In this document: piece after piece, positions 23,641 through 36,900 of the stretch
How positions within the stretch are numbered: position 1 is the first letter of the stretch
Layout: the number at the start of each line of letters is the position of its first letter
Source: Lucinisca nassula
Lineage: Eukaryota; Mollusca; Bivalvia; Lucinida; Lucinidae
Direction: 5' to 3'
DNA length: 64,000 bases
NCBI GenBank assembly: GCA_963580285.1
Contig: OY757011.1
Span: 155,361,245-155,425,244 of the forward strand
Position numbers and translations under genes: made by a program
Notes under the pieces: generated by a model
Databases searched by the model: none
What the model was told of the DNA's origin: nothing
The model's input: the letters and a program-made list of their open reading frames with translations, nothing else

Positions 23641-24767
23641 CGCAGGCTTAGAACTAATTTAATTTGGATACTTATAAAATGCATTTATCATATAACGTCG
23701 CCATTATGTAGTGGATAACGTCATGTAACAAAAATCATATGACCACACATGTAATAACACATGGTTACTGGCGAGTAACGTCATAACGCAATCAGTGACG
23801 ATTCTATGTTTTCTTTTGAAGTTTTCAGCGATAACATCCAATTTAAAATCGTAATATGATAAAGAGAAAAAGAAATCCTTCACTCGTGGTCATTTCATAC
23901 GAAATTTATGAAACTCGCCAAAGGGTCGTTGCATAAAATCCGTACGAAATCCGTAAGATCCTCAATATTTCCTTTTAATATTACTTTACGTTGTACATCG
24001 TACTATTTAGCTGTTTACTCCTGCGTTTCTGAAATAGATTCTTCCTACTTTGTGTTTGAACACATCCTTTCTTGTAAAAAAGGGGGCTCAGACAAAAAGT
24101 ATTTACCGCATGACAAACGGTGGCAACTCTTTATGAGTGGTTTGACAGTATCTGCAACGGGCTGAAAGTAGATAAAATAGAAAAGGTTGGAAAAAGTGAA
24201 AAAAAATCTCAGGAAAATTACAATAAAACATTCTTGTGACGTAGTGTATTCTTTCATATCTCCGAAACGATTATTTTTCTGATTTGCGAAGTCGGTTCGA
24301 TCGAGTGCCTACAATCTATGTTTTAGCAAAACTAGAGAAACTAATAAATATCCTGAAAAAAGTACATTGTTCTGCAGAAGGCGAGGATAAGAGGGATTGC
24401 CATCATAACCTGATCAAGAGGCGAACAAAGAGCACAGGTAGCTCATGCAACTGTGTTAATGTTATGTCGAATAACCCAATGCGAAAACCGAAGTGAGCTG
24501 CATTGCACTGTATGAAGTTGTATTATGATATGCTGCCACCAAGGCTTTATTTACCCTTATCACATTGAACACGACAACCCTTACCTTTGCAAACAGTGTA
24601 AATCCAGATCTGATCACCAACTACATTGTTTGACATGCAGTTTGTGAATTGGTCGAATACATTATATTAAGTAATTTGACTGATAGATTGTCAGAAATGG
24701 GTGTGGTTAAATTATTTTATTCAGCAGGATAAGAGTCAAACTTGTAATGAACCAAATGCTTTTACAG
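23641..24767. other. End of intron 2, mostly unassigned
   Basis: Contains a stretch related to 1550-1830 (ATGAAACTCGCCAAAGGGTC) at 23885-23950, and a short palindromic repeat TTTGCAAACAGTGTAAATCC near 24590. The exon 3 acceptor tract follows at 24755-24767. Confidence 0.5.
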
Positions 24768-25078
24768 GTGAACTTCGAAAATCCGGGCCTCTCGATCGGG
24801 AGAGAAATACCAGTGTTGTGCTATCCATAACGGCAACTGACAGCGGGAGTTCGCCTAAATCCAGTACCAGGAATATTTCTATTGTCATATTAGACTTCAA
24901 TGATAATGCGCCGGTGTTTGAAGCACATAATACATCTTATGAGGTGCGAGAAGATGTTGCGAATGGGACTGACATAACCGTCATAACGGCAACAGATGCA
25001 GATATAGGAAAAAACAGCTACATAACATACTCCTTTATAGACGGTACATCGCCAAACTTTAAAATAAATAAAACATCT
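24768..25078 (+). CDS. Cadherin exon 3: end of EC, full linker, next EC start
   Basis: The acceptor is ATGCTTTTACAG; the donor is GTAAGT; phases are 1 in and 0 out. It encodes residues 117-220. It holds GPLDRERN (LDRE calcium motif), VVLSITATDSG (end strands) and the linker LDFNDNAPVF. The next EC follows with YEVREDV (XEX-like RED), TATDADIGKNSYITY (DxD and DxGxN) and FKINKTS. Sequons are NTS, NIS, NTS, NGT and NKT. Joining to exon 2 restores the KTG-E strand turn, which supports the splice choice. Confidence 0.93.
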
Positions 25079-25159
25079 GTAAGTACAAGCCATTACGAAA
25101 ACATGCCTATACAAATACACGGTAATCTTTATCGCCGAATAAATGAAAATTTTAAGATA

Positions 25160-25362
25160 TTTTTCTTATTTCTGCTCAAAATATAGATTGTGGGTACTCG
25201 TTAGAACCGCCGCTCATCGAGGCGGTTCTAACGAGTACCAACAATCTATATTTTAGAGCAGAAATAAGAAAAATAAAGTTTACCCCTACAAACCCCAGTT
25301 TTACTGTATAAAAGTGGGATTCGAGGGGGTCAAAATTATATAGGCGTGTTTTCGTGATGGAT
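25160..25362. repeat. MITE K with near-perfect central hairpin
   Basis: 25160-25276 is an almost perfect hairpin with about 50-bp arms (TTTCTTATTTCTGCTC...AACCGCC / GGCGGTTCTAACGAG...GCAGAAATAAG). The rest reaches TATATAGGCGTGTTTTCGTG at about 25362. It starts 80 bp after the exon 3 donor. Confidence 0.8.
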
Positions 25363-25724
25363 GCGATTATATCTATGCTTACCTCGGTTAGATTACCCAT
25401 CCATGTGTCATAGTCAATTAAGTTATGGATCAAAAATGACATTTCTCTGATGAATGTCTGCTGAAAACACATATTTGTGGGTGCTCATTAGCACCGCCTC
25501 ATGGCTGCCGCTTTATCGGTGTCCACGGGATATATAAAAGACTAATTCGCCCAATCTTGGAATATGGTAGCTGTGTCTGGGAACCCCACTGGTTTTTTTT
25601 CAAGAAGACGCTAATAGTGCTGCTAGATTTTTAACTAGCATTTAAACTGTTCTTATGACTGGAATGCTAGAAAAATTAAGACGAGGGGGTCTCTTAAGAA
25701 AAGGGGAAGAGACTGTAGGCATCG

Positions 25725-26222
25725 GAGTCTACCGTTGGTTTTCTTTTGCTCCAGCATTTCAGTGGTTTCTTGCTGTCGAGTCCTCACCGTTGTCTCACCT
25801 CTGTGGTTCTTTGATTTTTTGTGTTCATGGAGATGTTGCACTGATGAGTTAGGAGGCCTTCATGCGGACTGAACAAATTATTTGTCTAAATCACGACGGA
25901 AGTAAGGGCGAGGATTGTGGCCACGTAAAATCGATTTAAGCCCCCCAGTGGAAATCTTTCCTCTGACCGTTCCAAGGCGGTTCTTCTGTGGCGATTTATT
26001 TATGTTGTTGTTTGTTACTTACTGTGTGTATCACTTGTGTCTTTTAATTTTGGATGGCCATATGGCCATTTTGTGGGAAAGTAACTGTCCTTATGGCCTT
26101 CCTTTGTTTAGGTTTCCATTATGGTCTGGTCGCTTAATGTTTGTATTTCTTTCCCTTTTGTGTCTTTGGTTGGTGGAGTAAGTTAATTGTATCGATTCCT
26201 GATCTTTGTTTTACTTCTACTT
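25725..26222 (-). repeat. Interspersed repeat A, antisense
   Basis: Reverse copy from TTGGTTTTCTTTTGCTCC to TCGATTCCTGATC. A second, diverged antisense piece lies at 26465-26620. Confidence 0.75.
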
Positions 26223-26629
26223 TTTATACCATTGTACACCGGTCTAAAGTTTGTCGCCAAATTTTTAACAGATGTCCTTATTCTCCTAATTAGGTGCTTC
26301 AGAAATCATCATTCATTGGCATTTCAGAGCCCACAGATTTACAAAGGATCAGTCTTCGCTCGTGTTTGGCGCATCGCCACTAATACTACCGATTCTGAAT
26401 CTGAATAACCTTTTTCAGGAACTGTACAAGCTTAAAGTTTCCACTTCATATATTGAAGGTAATTGAATTATTTGTGGGATCGTAACTGTCCTTTCGGTTT
26501 TCCGCTTGCAACGTTTCGATCATGGTGAAGTTGTTTTATGTTTGTTTTTGTTTCCCTATAGTGTCTTGGATGGGAGGTTTGAAATAACTGTATCGATTGG
26601 TCACTTCTATTCTGACATCGCACTGACAA

Positions 26630-27680
26630 AACACTCTGTAGACTTTTGTTACTGCAGCTTATGTGGCGGTAAATGGTCTTGAAGATAGTTCAGTTTAATT
26701 TTTCATTAGCTGGTGTTGAGGGCTGTGTGGTGGCGATAAAAAGTCTGTCGGTACTTGATCTTAGTGCAGTTTATATATTAACAGTCAGACCTTAATGGTC
26801 GAACACCGATGACCGGTTTACCACGGCTGATTTGAACCCATCCTTGAGTCCCTAAGGATTTCGCCTCACAGCCCTTGATACCAATATATGAATGAAAACT
26901 TGGCGTCGTTTCTTCTGTTATCTTAAAATGGTATTTTGAGTGTACTCATTAGAATCGCCTAAGTGAGAAAATTCTAATAAAAACGTATTCACAAAATACC
27001 ATTATTTAATGGACGATAAAATATTCCCATTTGCCTTCTGGTCTGGCGCTATAATTTACCTCAGTGGTTCGAAATAACCATATCTCGGACCTATTTTCAT
27101 TGTCCCTACGCAGTTCGAGCCATTGAAGTTCGATTGTACGGTAGATCTTTGATGGCTCGAACACCGATGGCACATTGACCATGGCTGAGTCGAACCTGTT
27201 TTCGAGTCACTAGGGAATTCCTCTACATAAGAAGTGGAAGTGTGGGATAATTACGTCGATTTTCGACTTTTATCTTGCAAATGTATGCTATGTTTACTCA
27301 TTAGAATCGACTCTTTGAGGCGATTCTAATGAGTACACACAGCATACATTTTTATTATAGAACACCGAAAAGCTGTCCCAAAATTAGCCCAGTTATGCCT
27401 CTTTGAGTAACCCTCAGTGGCTCGAACTACCCCTGTCTCGAAAAGAATTTCGTTGTCCCAAAGGTGTGGGGGCCATTGGAGTTCGATTTTATTTCCTTTG
27501 TGTTAATTAAATCCATATAAGTACAGTGAAGTTCCTACATTAAGACCACCTTTGGGACTATTCAAACGTGGTCTTGAAGACCACTTTTGAAAACAATCCC
27601 AAAGGTTGTCTCTCCATAGGAGACACCAGGTGTAGAAAACACAAAGAAAGAATACAAGAAACCTTCTCAATAAACTTTAA
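26630..27680. repeat. Intron 3: MITE-like palindromes
   Basis: Small palindromes at about 26930-27010 (GTACTCATTAGAATCGCC) and 27280-27365 (GTTTACTCATTAGAATCG / CGATTCTAATGAGTAC) are K-like. The flanks contain the repeated phrase GTTCGAGCCATTGAAGTTCG, which recurs in complement near 41910-42200. No gene was seen. Confidence 0.55.
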
Positions 27681-27683
27681 CAA

Positions 27684-30600
27684 GAGGTCCATGATGGACC
27701 TAATTCGCTCACCTGAGTCAAGATGTATTATCTTTTGATGATGTTTTTATTTTTGTCTATGTGCTATTTGTTCAATGTAGCAGAACCATTTAAGAAACTT
27801 AGGTGGAGATTTTGTAAAATTTTTCTTAAATTCAGTCACTGTGTTCAAAGGATGTGGATTCTCGGCATCAAAAATGCCTCAAGTGTCGAGAAGCTTGGGA
27901 CTGAACCCATGAAACTTGGTTTATTAGGCAAGTTGTTTAACCATTTCACCATAGAAGCTTCTAACACTAATTTTCTGATAACATGAAATTGTGTTAGTTT
28001 GCACTGGAGTTTTTGTATTTGAATATAAATGACGTTAAGTTTTGTTTTTGGAAATAATGACATTAGATTTTCGAGCATAAACACTTAAGTTCGTAATGAA
28101 GTCAGTTTTATTTTGGGAAACAATAGCATATTTCAAAGCACAGCACGGGTAGGCCATTTATGTCGGAATGTAGGCTAGGAAAATGATCCTGAATTGCTGT
28201 ATAGACTGTTTACATTTCGTTTATTACTTGTACATTTCTGTACTGTAAGCAAAATGTGTTATTTCCGATTGGACGCCACATTCTGCAGCATCTGACTCAA
28301 AATTTCCTGTACTGTAAGTAACAAATTGATCAGACCGAGGCCATATTCTGTGGCATCTGTTCTAGGTCTACACTGTTTTATTCTGTGGCATCTGTTCTAG
28401 GTCTTCACTGTTTTATCAACCTCAACCCCTAATTTGGAAAATGGCAGGACCTTTTACAAACAATGTAGGCCCAGATCAGACGTCAAGTTCTGCACATCTG
28501 ATCTGGGCCTTCACTGTTTGCCAATCCCGAGTTGCCAGTATCCCATTCTAAGTTTTCGGCACAAACTCGGTTAAAATGATGTAATTTATTCCTATAAATT
28601 CACAAACTGAATGTAAGTGTAAATCTTGATCAGATGGCTTCTTTAGAAGCCAAGAAGCCATCTGATCAGAATCTACATTGTTTGAAAGATAAGGCATATC
28701 CAGGATAAGTATGGCAAGGTTTAATTTGTTTGTTTATGTTGAGCTTTACATCCATGTCAACACTATTTATTTAGGCATGCCAATACTATATGCCAGCTTG
28801 AATCTTTTCTGTGCCTTGGCTCAGAATTCATTTATTAATACAGTAATTAAAAATCTCTATAAGTGTATCTTGCATCACTGTTGTGTCAAACTGATATTGG
28901 CCCACAGTTGGACAAGGCCTACTGTCCTTGCTGCAAGTATGGGTAGAGGGGGGAATGTTATTTCTTCTGTTTCTATATACACTTCCTGCCATTCATTTGC
29001 CTCTTCTCCTCTGTCCCTCACTTTCATATCCTCTACTATCTCTCCTACCTCTTTTCTCCGTTTCTCTGAGAGCACACAAAATGACCCACAAGGGTTGACG
29101 TGTCATTAAACCCAAAACAATCAATCAGTCAAATCTTTAGTTCATAGAGCTGTAGATATGGTGGGTATTTAGTGGTACATTAGCTAAAGTCTTCCTTTTT
29201 ACGATAAGAATGTATGGTGTGTATATATTCATTAAGAGCAAGGTGGTTCTAATAAATACCCACAACATATGTTTATTGATAAGGAACATTATCCTTTAAC
29301 TATCAACCTTATCTACATCACCCCATCAAAAATAAACAGTTTTTGGTGCTGATTCTGTAGACTGCAGCGCAGATCCTTAAGCCACCTATATTATTTTCAA
29401 GAGCCTAGTAGTTATCTAGCCCATGTGTAACTAGGTCAAACACCTGGGTCCTAACCTCAAAGTGACTTCTATTATATAATGAGAGCCAGACTCACTGCAC
29501 AATTTAATATTTATACCTTCTAGCATAACAATATTAGTCACTTCACAGTTTGTTTTCACTCCTACTGATTCATACCATATTATGCAAGCAGTGACAGAGC
29601 TATGTATAATAGTCTTATCTTCAACTGCCTGTTGATATTTTGACAGGTCTAAAACCTTGTTGTTTTTATATAAATGTACAATTTCAAAGAGTGATTAAGA
29701 TGTTTCTGTTTAACCCTTCAGAATTATCTTCTGCTTTGTGTTGGCTGGTTACTTTAAAGTCATTATTGCAAACAGTGTGGATCCAGATCAGACTGGTCCT
29801 CTTATGCTCTTTGTTTAAATTGAGATTAAATGTCCCAGTCAACACTATTTAGGTCATTTTGAAGATGTTGTAGCCAATTTTGTTGGAATTTGACCCAGCA
29901 CTGAGAAGACATCTCAAGCCCTGCCACCAAAAGAAACCAATATAGTTCATGTGCATAGATGGTCCAAATTTCACCATCTTGCCTGGTCAGGCTAGACCTA
30001 AAAAAATAATATCCAACAGCCATAGTGTTTAGCAAGGGAAACCATTTTAGCAGCTCTGGTAAAAGGTCACCCAAGGAACATTTCAGTAAAATTATTTCGA
30101 AATTTAGCCACTGGCCTAGGAGAAGCTGTCATCTAAAGGTCTTTTCTATTTTTACTTCTGGTGGCCATTTTTATTCATTGGAATAAAACAATTTTCGCAA
30201 GTTTGGATGAGGGTCACCCTATGAACATTTCTGAAAGTATGGCAGCCATTTTGTTCAGCAAAGCAGAACCGTTTTAGCAATTTTGGTAGAGGGTCAGCCA
30301 AGGACTGTCTCTGTGAAATTATTTCGAAATCAGGCCATTGGCCTAGGAGGAGATGTTGTTTTCTATTTTTAGCTCTGGTGGCCATTTTGTTCAGCTGAGT
30401 AGAACCATTTTAGCAATTTTGGTAGAGGGTCACCCGAGGAACATTTCTGTAAAATGATTTTGAAATCAGGACATTGGCTTAGGAGCAGATATCGTTTAAA
30501 GGTTCTTCTATTTTTATATCTGGTGGCCATTTTGTTCAGCAAAGCAAAAACATTTTAGCAATTTTGGTAGACGGTCACCCAAGGCACATTTCTGCGAAAT

Positions 30601-32085
30601 TATTTTGAAATCGGGACATTGGCCTAGGAGGTGATGTCGTTTAAAAGATTTTCTATTTTTAGCTCTGGTGGCCATTTTGTTCAGCAAAACGAAATCTGTT
30701 AGCAATTTTGGTAGAGGGTCAGACAAGGACCCTCTCTTTGAAATTTTGAAATCGGGCCATTGGCATAGGAAGAGATGTGATTTAAAGGTTTTTCTATTTT
30801 TAGCTCTGGCAGCCATTTTGTTCAGCCATACAGAACCAATTTAGCAATTTTGGTAGAGGGTCACCCGAGGAACATTTCTGTGAAATGATTTTGAAATCCG
30901 GCCAAGGAACATTTCTGAAATTATTTTGAAATCTGGACATTGGCCTAGGAGGAGATGTCGTTTAAAGGTTTTTCTATTTTTAGCTCTGGCAGCCATTTTG
31001 TTCCGCGGAGCAGAACCCTTTAAGCAATTTTGGTAGAGGGTCACCAGAGGAACATTTCTGTGAAATGATTTTGAAATCCGGCCATTTGCCTAGGAGGAGA
31101 TATCGTTTTAAGGTTTTTCTATTTTTAGATGTGGCGGCCATTTTGTTCAGCAGAGCGGAACCATTTTAGCAATTTTGGTAGAGGGTCACCCAAGGAACAT
31201 GTCTGTGAAATTATTTTGAAATCGGGACATTGGCCTAGGAGGGGATGTCGTTTAAAGGTTTTTCTATTTTTAGCTCTGGCAGCCATTTTGTTCAGCGGAG
31301 CAGAACCATTTTAGCAATTTTGGTAGAGGGTCACCAGAGGAACATTTCTGTGAAATTATTGTGCAATCCGGTCATTTGCCTAGGAGGAGATGTCGTTTTA
31401 AGGTTTTTTATTTTTAGATGTGGCGGCCATTTTGTTCAGCAGAGCGGAACCATTATAGCAATTTTGGTAGAGGGTCACCCAAGGAACATTTCTGTGAAAT
31501 TATTTTGAAATCGGGACATTGGCCTAGGAAGAGATGTCGTTTAAAGGTTTTTCTATTTTTAGCTCTGGCGGCCATTTTGTTCAGCGGAGCAGAACCATTT
31601 TAGCAATTTTGGTAGAGGGTCACCAGAGGAACATTTCTGTGAAATGATTTTGAAATCCGGCCATTTGCCTAGGAGGAGATTTCGTTTTAAGTTTTTTTAG
31701 ATGTGGCGGCCATTTTGTTCAGCAGAGCGGAACCATTTTAGCAATGTTGGTAGAGGGTCACCCAAGGAACATTTTTGTGAAATTATTTTGAAATCGGGAC
31801 GTTGGCCTAGGAGGAGATGTCGTTTAAAGGTTTTTCTATTTTTAGCTCTGGCAGCCATTTTGTTCAGCGGAGCACAACCATTTTAGCAATTTTGGTAGAG
31901 GGCCACCCGAGGAACATTTCTGTGAAATGATTTTGAAATCCGGCCATTTGCCTAGGAGGAGATGTCATTTAAAGAAATTGTTGACGGACAGACGGACGGA
32001 CGGACGGACGTGACGGACGACGGACGACGGACAAAAAGCGATCACAATAGCTCACCTTGAGCACTTCGTGCTCAGGTGAGCTAAA
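27684..32085 (-). mobile_element. Minisatellite element E (HINE-like), antisense
   Basis: Read on the - strand, the head is at 32085: AGCTCACCTGAGCAC/GTGCTCAAGGTGAGCT, then TTTTTGTCCGTCG and a run of GTCCGTCC. The tandem array is 30060-31980, with units of about 143 bp carrying (in + order) GGAACATTTCTGTGAAAT, GGCCTAGGAGGAGATGTCG, GGCCATTTTGTTCAGC and AGCAATTTTGGTAGAGGG. A terminal hairpin AGGTCCATGATGGACCT preceded by AACAAG lies at 27684. The stretch 28000-30050 looks like later insertions. Whether both ends belong to one insertion is inference. Confidence 0.65.
28000..30050. other. Mixed insertions inside element E span
   Basis: Contains several short palindromic CAAACAGTGTAGACC-type units (28330-28520, 28610-28690, 29765-29800) and a SINE-like tail near 29090-29130 (GTGTCATTAAACCCAAAAC). 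A MITE K-like palindrome lies at 29200-29290, and a diverged antisense SINE B at about 29815-29990. Short open frames here show no family resemblance. Confidence 0.5.
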
Positions 32086-32718
32086 AAGTAGATTTAGTCT
32101 TAATTTTAGGTGTTCTTAATAGCCGTGAATTTTACTGCATTTTAAAAATAGAACGTTGCAGGGCGTAAGCTGCATTGTCAAGAACAGAACATTTTGATAA
32201 AAAATACCCGTGTTACAAAACGGTGTCTTCCTTATCTTGATAACTAACATGCTTTTCGGATAAACGTTTATTTGATATTTTTCATATTCCTAGACCAAAT
32301 ATAGGTTCTGGGTGCTCGTTAGACCCGGCTCATTGAACATTCAATGTTTTGAGCAAAAATAAGTAAAATTATGTATGCACTTGTAAACCCCACATTTCTT
32401 TATCTAAAGCAGGGGTTAGTGGGTTGTCCGTTGCACAGACTTGATATTGAGTTGAAATATAAAACTTCAGAATGTTTTATCTGAAATTGTGATAAACTTT
32501 TCAATATATATTAGACGTGTTTTCGTAAAAGAGTTTTTTTTTATCATATTTATGGTTTGGGATCATTGTTTTCTTCTGAAATCATTTCTAGTTGCTTATG
32601 AAGAGTGTCAGATATTCTTTTTACTGTCACAGAAAGGAAGTGTTTTCTTTGTTTTATTTGAATATTTCTCCCTGTATTTAAGAATATTGATGCACAGTAG
32701 TTAGTTATATTCTAAATG

Positions 32719-32909
32719 TGCCGGGCACAGCCTTTCTTACAATTTACATGTGCGCCCAGCGAAGACTTCGTTGTGCGCGCTAAGGATAGCTAAGGGTCTA
32801 ATGCTTTTTCATGCAGCAAGGGAAGTCTCTGGTCAGACTATATGGATACTCAGGCTGATCTGAGTCTTCGATGAGCGCACATGTAAATCGTAGGAAATGC
32901 CGTGCCCAG
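32719..32909. mobile_element. MITE with ACATGTGCGC-type inverted ends
   Basis: The left CAATTTACATGTGCGCCC and the right GAGCGCACATGTAAATCG are complementary. The ends CCGGGCACAGCC and GGAAATGCCGTGCCC also pair roughly. It ends 35 bp before exon 4. Confidence 0.75.
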
Positions 32910-32944
32910 GCTCAGTTGTATTCAAACCTATTAATGAATTGTAG

Positions 32945-33463
32945 GGTGCCATCTCGGTTGCTGATACATTGGATAGAGAAACCAATTCAGGCTATACACT
33001 AACAATACTTGCCAGAGACAATCCAGAACAAATGTCAGAGCAGAAAAGTAGTCAGACATCCATAGATATAATTGTTACTGATATAAACGACAATGCTCCC
33101 TCATTTACACCAGCATCATACTACGCAACAGTAAGAGAAAATGTCGTCCCAAATTATCTGATAGCATCAGTGTCAGCATCGGATCGCGATAAGCCTGGTA
33201 GTAACAATTCTAAAATCCATTATGAAGTGAAGGTTGGAAACGAAAACAGTCTGTTCAAAATAGATAGTCAGACCGGAAAGATATACAACAATGTATCGCT
33301 GAAAGACCTTGTAGGGAACTATACGCTTACTGTCATGGCAACAGATTATGGAGATCCTCAGTTGAATGGTTCTGCGATAGTCAACATTGAAGTTACCGAT
33401 GTCAACCAACATAAACCAGATTTAGTGAACTTGCCGCCAAGGGCTACTGTGAAAACTTATGAA
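32945..33463 (+). CDS. Cadherin exon 4: one complete EC plus flanks
   Basis: The acceptor is TGAATTGTAG; the donor is GTAAGT; phases are 0 and 0. It encodes residues 221-393, the largest exon. The order is GAISVADTLDRETN (G-x-I strand and LDRE), YTLTILARDN, linker TDINDNAPSF, and a full EC repeat. That repeat has VRENV (XEX), SASDRDKPGSNN (DxD) and FKIDSQTGKIYN, but LKDLVGNYTLTVMATD, which lacks the E of LDRE. It ends in VTDVNQHKPDLV, a non-canonical linker where DxNDNxP is expected. The next EC starts in the last residues. Sequons are NNS, NVS, NYT and NGS. Confidence 0.95.
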
Positions 33464-33929
33464 GTAAGTAAATACGTGTGATCAAGCTGATAATAAACGG
33501 TGGCCAGCCATGGCTCAAATCAGCCTTCCCATAAGCTTAGTCTCAGGCGTAGCGTCGTGCAAGAAGTCAAGCGGCAGCTTGTTAGATGACTGTACTTTTT
33601 TTGAAAACATAAATGGATAATTCCAACGGTCACTTTCCTATGTATCAGCTCATGTAAAGAACCAACATAAAAGTCGATTTTATCCTTGCTTCCAAAGAAT
33701 TACCTTTTTATAGAACATTTAACTTCACCATACTTGGTGTACCCTTCATCGTTGAATATTTACATTTCCAGTGTAAAGCCTAATGTAAACCTATAGAAAG
33801 CAATGTAGTTCATAATTCCATTAACGCATCGAGTAACAGTGACGTTAAATGACGTCAGTATAATGCATGGTTCTCTACGGGCATTGGTGACGTCAATGCT
33901 GTTCTGCTCTTTGTAGAAAAACAGCGTGT

Positions 33930-36900
33930 TTTTAGCTCACCTGTCACGTAGTGACAAGGTGAGCTTTTGTGATCACTTTTTGTCCGTCGTGCGTCCGTCC
34001 GTGCGTGCGTCCGTGCGTCCGTAAACAATTTCAAATAAGTATATCTCTAATACCCCATGGTTAATTTTGATCAAATTCCATGAGAAGCATCATCAGGTAG
34101 GGGGAAAGGCTGCATAAGGTTTTTGGGCTGATCAGATTGGAATTCTTGTTGCCATGGCAACATATAGCTCCCATAGACTTACAATGGGAAAAAATTAAAA
34201 TATCTTCTTCTCTGAAACCACAGGGCCCAGAGCTTAGATATTTAGCATGTATTAACGGCTAGTTGTCACCTACATAATTCCTGCCATTCATGCCCCTGGG
34301 GTCCAAATTGGCCACGCCCCGGGGCCCCTTCGCTCCCATAGACTCACAATGGAACAAAAAGCTTCAAAAATCTTCTTCTCGGAAACCACAGGGCCCAGAG
34401 CTTAGATATTTAGCATGTAGCAATGGCAAGTGGTCACCTACATAATTCCTGCCAATCATGCCCCTGGGGCCAAACGGGCCACGCCCCGGGCCCTTTAGCT
34501 CCTATAGACTCATAATGGAAAAAAGCTTCAAAAATCTTCTTCTCTGAAACCACAGGGCCCAGAGCTGAGATATTTGGCACGTAGCAACGGAAAGTGGTCA
34601 CCTACATAATTCCTGCCAATCATGCCCCTGGGGTCCAAATTGGCCACACCCCGGGGCCCCTTAGCTCCCAAAGACTCATAATGAAAAAAAAAAAGCTTCA
34701 AAAATCTTCTTCTCTGAAACCACAGGGCCCAGAGCTTAGATATTTAGCATGTAGCAACGGCCAGTGGTCACCTACATAATTCCTGCCAATCATGCCCCTG
34801 GGTTCCAAATGGGCGAAGCCCCGGGGCCCCTTCGCTCCCATAGACTCATAATTGAACAAAAAGCTTCAAAAATCTTCTTCTCGGAAATCACAGGGCCCAG
34901 AGCTTAGATATTTAGCATGTAGCAATGGCAAGTGGTCACCTACATAATTCCTGCCAATCATGCCCATGGGGTCCAAATGGACCACCCCCGGGCCCTTTAG
35001 CTCATATAGACTCATAATGGAAAAAAAACTTCAAAAATCTTCTTCTCTGAAACCACAGGGCCCAGAGCTGAGGTATTTGGCATGTAGCAACGGCAAGTGG
35101 TCACCTACATAAATCCTGCCAATCATGCCCCTAGGGTCCAAATGGGCCACGCCCCGGGGCCCCTTAGCTCACATAGTCTAATAATTGAAAATAAAAAGCT
35201 TCATAAATCTTCTTCTCTGAAACCACAGGGCCCAGAGTTAAGATATTTAGCATGTACCAACGGCAAGTGATCACCTACATAATTCCTGCCAATCATGCCC
35301 CTGGGGTCCAAATCGGCCACGCGCCGGGGCCCCTTTGCTCCCATAGACTCATATTTAAAAAAGCTTAAACAATCTTCTTCTCTGAAACCACAGCACCCAG
35401 AGCTTAGATATTTAGCATGTAGCAACAGCAAGTGGTCACCTACATAATTCTTGCCAATCATGCCCCTGGGGTCCAAAAGGGCCACGCCCCGGGGCCCCTT
35501 AGCTCCTATAGGCTCATAATGAAAAAAAAAAACAACTCAAAAATCTTCTTCTCTGAAACCACAGAACCCAGAGCTGAGATATTTGGCATGTAGCAACGGC
35601 AAGTGGTCACCTACATAAATCCTGCCAATCATGCCCGTGGGGTCCGAATGGGCCACGCCCCGGGGCCCCTTAGCTCCCAAAGACTCAAAATTCGAAAAAA
35701 GCTTCAAAAATCTTCTTCTCTGAAACCACAGGGCCCAAAGCTTAGATATTTAGCATGTAGCAATGACAAGTGGTCACCTACATAAATCCTGCCAATCATG
35801 CCCCTGGGGTCCAAATGGGCCACACCCTGGGACCCCCTTAGCTCCCATAGACTCATAATGGAAAAAAACTTCAAAAATCTTCTTCTCTGAAACCACAGGG
35901 CCCAGAGCTTAGATATTTAGCATGTAGCAACGGCAAGTGGTCACCTACATATTTCCTGCAATCATGCCCCTGGGGTCCAAATGGGCCATGCCCCGTGGCC
36001 CCTTAGCTCCCATAGACTCAAAATGGAAAAAAAGCTTCAAAAATCTTCTTCTCAGAAACAGTAAAGCACAGAACTTAGATATTTAGTATCTAGCAACATA
36101 AAATAGCCATCTACATAAATCCTGTTGACCCTGCCCCTGGGGTCAAAATTGGCCACGCCCGAGCTCATCACCTCCAATAGACTTATAATGGAAAAAAACT
36201 TAAAAAATCTTCTTCTATGAACCCATAAGGCCCAGAGCTTAGATTTTTAGTATGTAGCAATATCAAGTGGCCACCTACATAAATCCTGCCAGTTATGCCC
36301 CTGGGATCCAAATTGGCCCCACCCCAGGGTTCTTTAGCTTCCATAGACTTACAATTGGAGAAACTTCAAAAATCTTCTTCTCTGAAACTACAGGGCCCTT
36401 ATAATGAAAAAAACAAAAAAAAAAAAAAAAAAAACTTAAAATGGGGAAATCTTCAAAAATCTTCTTCTCTGAAACCATAAGTCCCAGAGCTTAGGTATTT
36501 AGCATGTAGCAATGTCGAGTGGTCGCCTACATGAATCCTGCCCCTGGGGTCCAAATCCTGTGGCCCCTTAACTCCAACAAACTTATAATGGAAAAGCTTC
36601 AAACATCTTCTTTGAAACCATGAAGTACAGACCTTGGATATTTAGTATATAGCAACACAAAATAGTCGCCTACATACACCTGATAACCGTGCCCTTTGGG
36701 TCAAAATTGGCCAAGCCCCAGGGCTCATTAGCTTCTATAGACTTATACTGGAAAAAAAATTTAAAAAATCTTTTTCTCCAAAACCATAAGGCACAGATTT
36801 TGTTTGATTTGAGGTTTTACATCCCCGACAACACTGTATAGGTCATTTTGGAGATGTCTCTTCCAATTTTGTGGGACTTTTACCAGACATTGAGATGAAA

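Noticed and set aside
27723..27986. 87-residue hydrophobic frame beside the tail of element E
   Set aside because: AT-rich, no domain pattern, and it lies within the repeat element.
28711..29109. 132-residue frame
   Set aside because: It covers a SINE-like segment with a GTGTCATTAAACCC-type tail and shows no protein family pattern.
31129..31886. Repeated frames of about 61 residues in element E
   Set aside because: They are translations of the tandem unit; boundaries follow the minisatellite period, not a gene.
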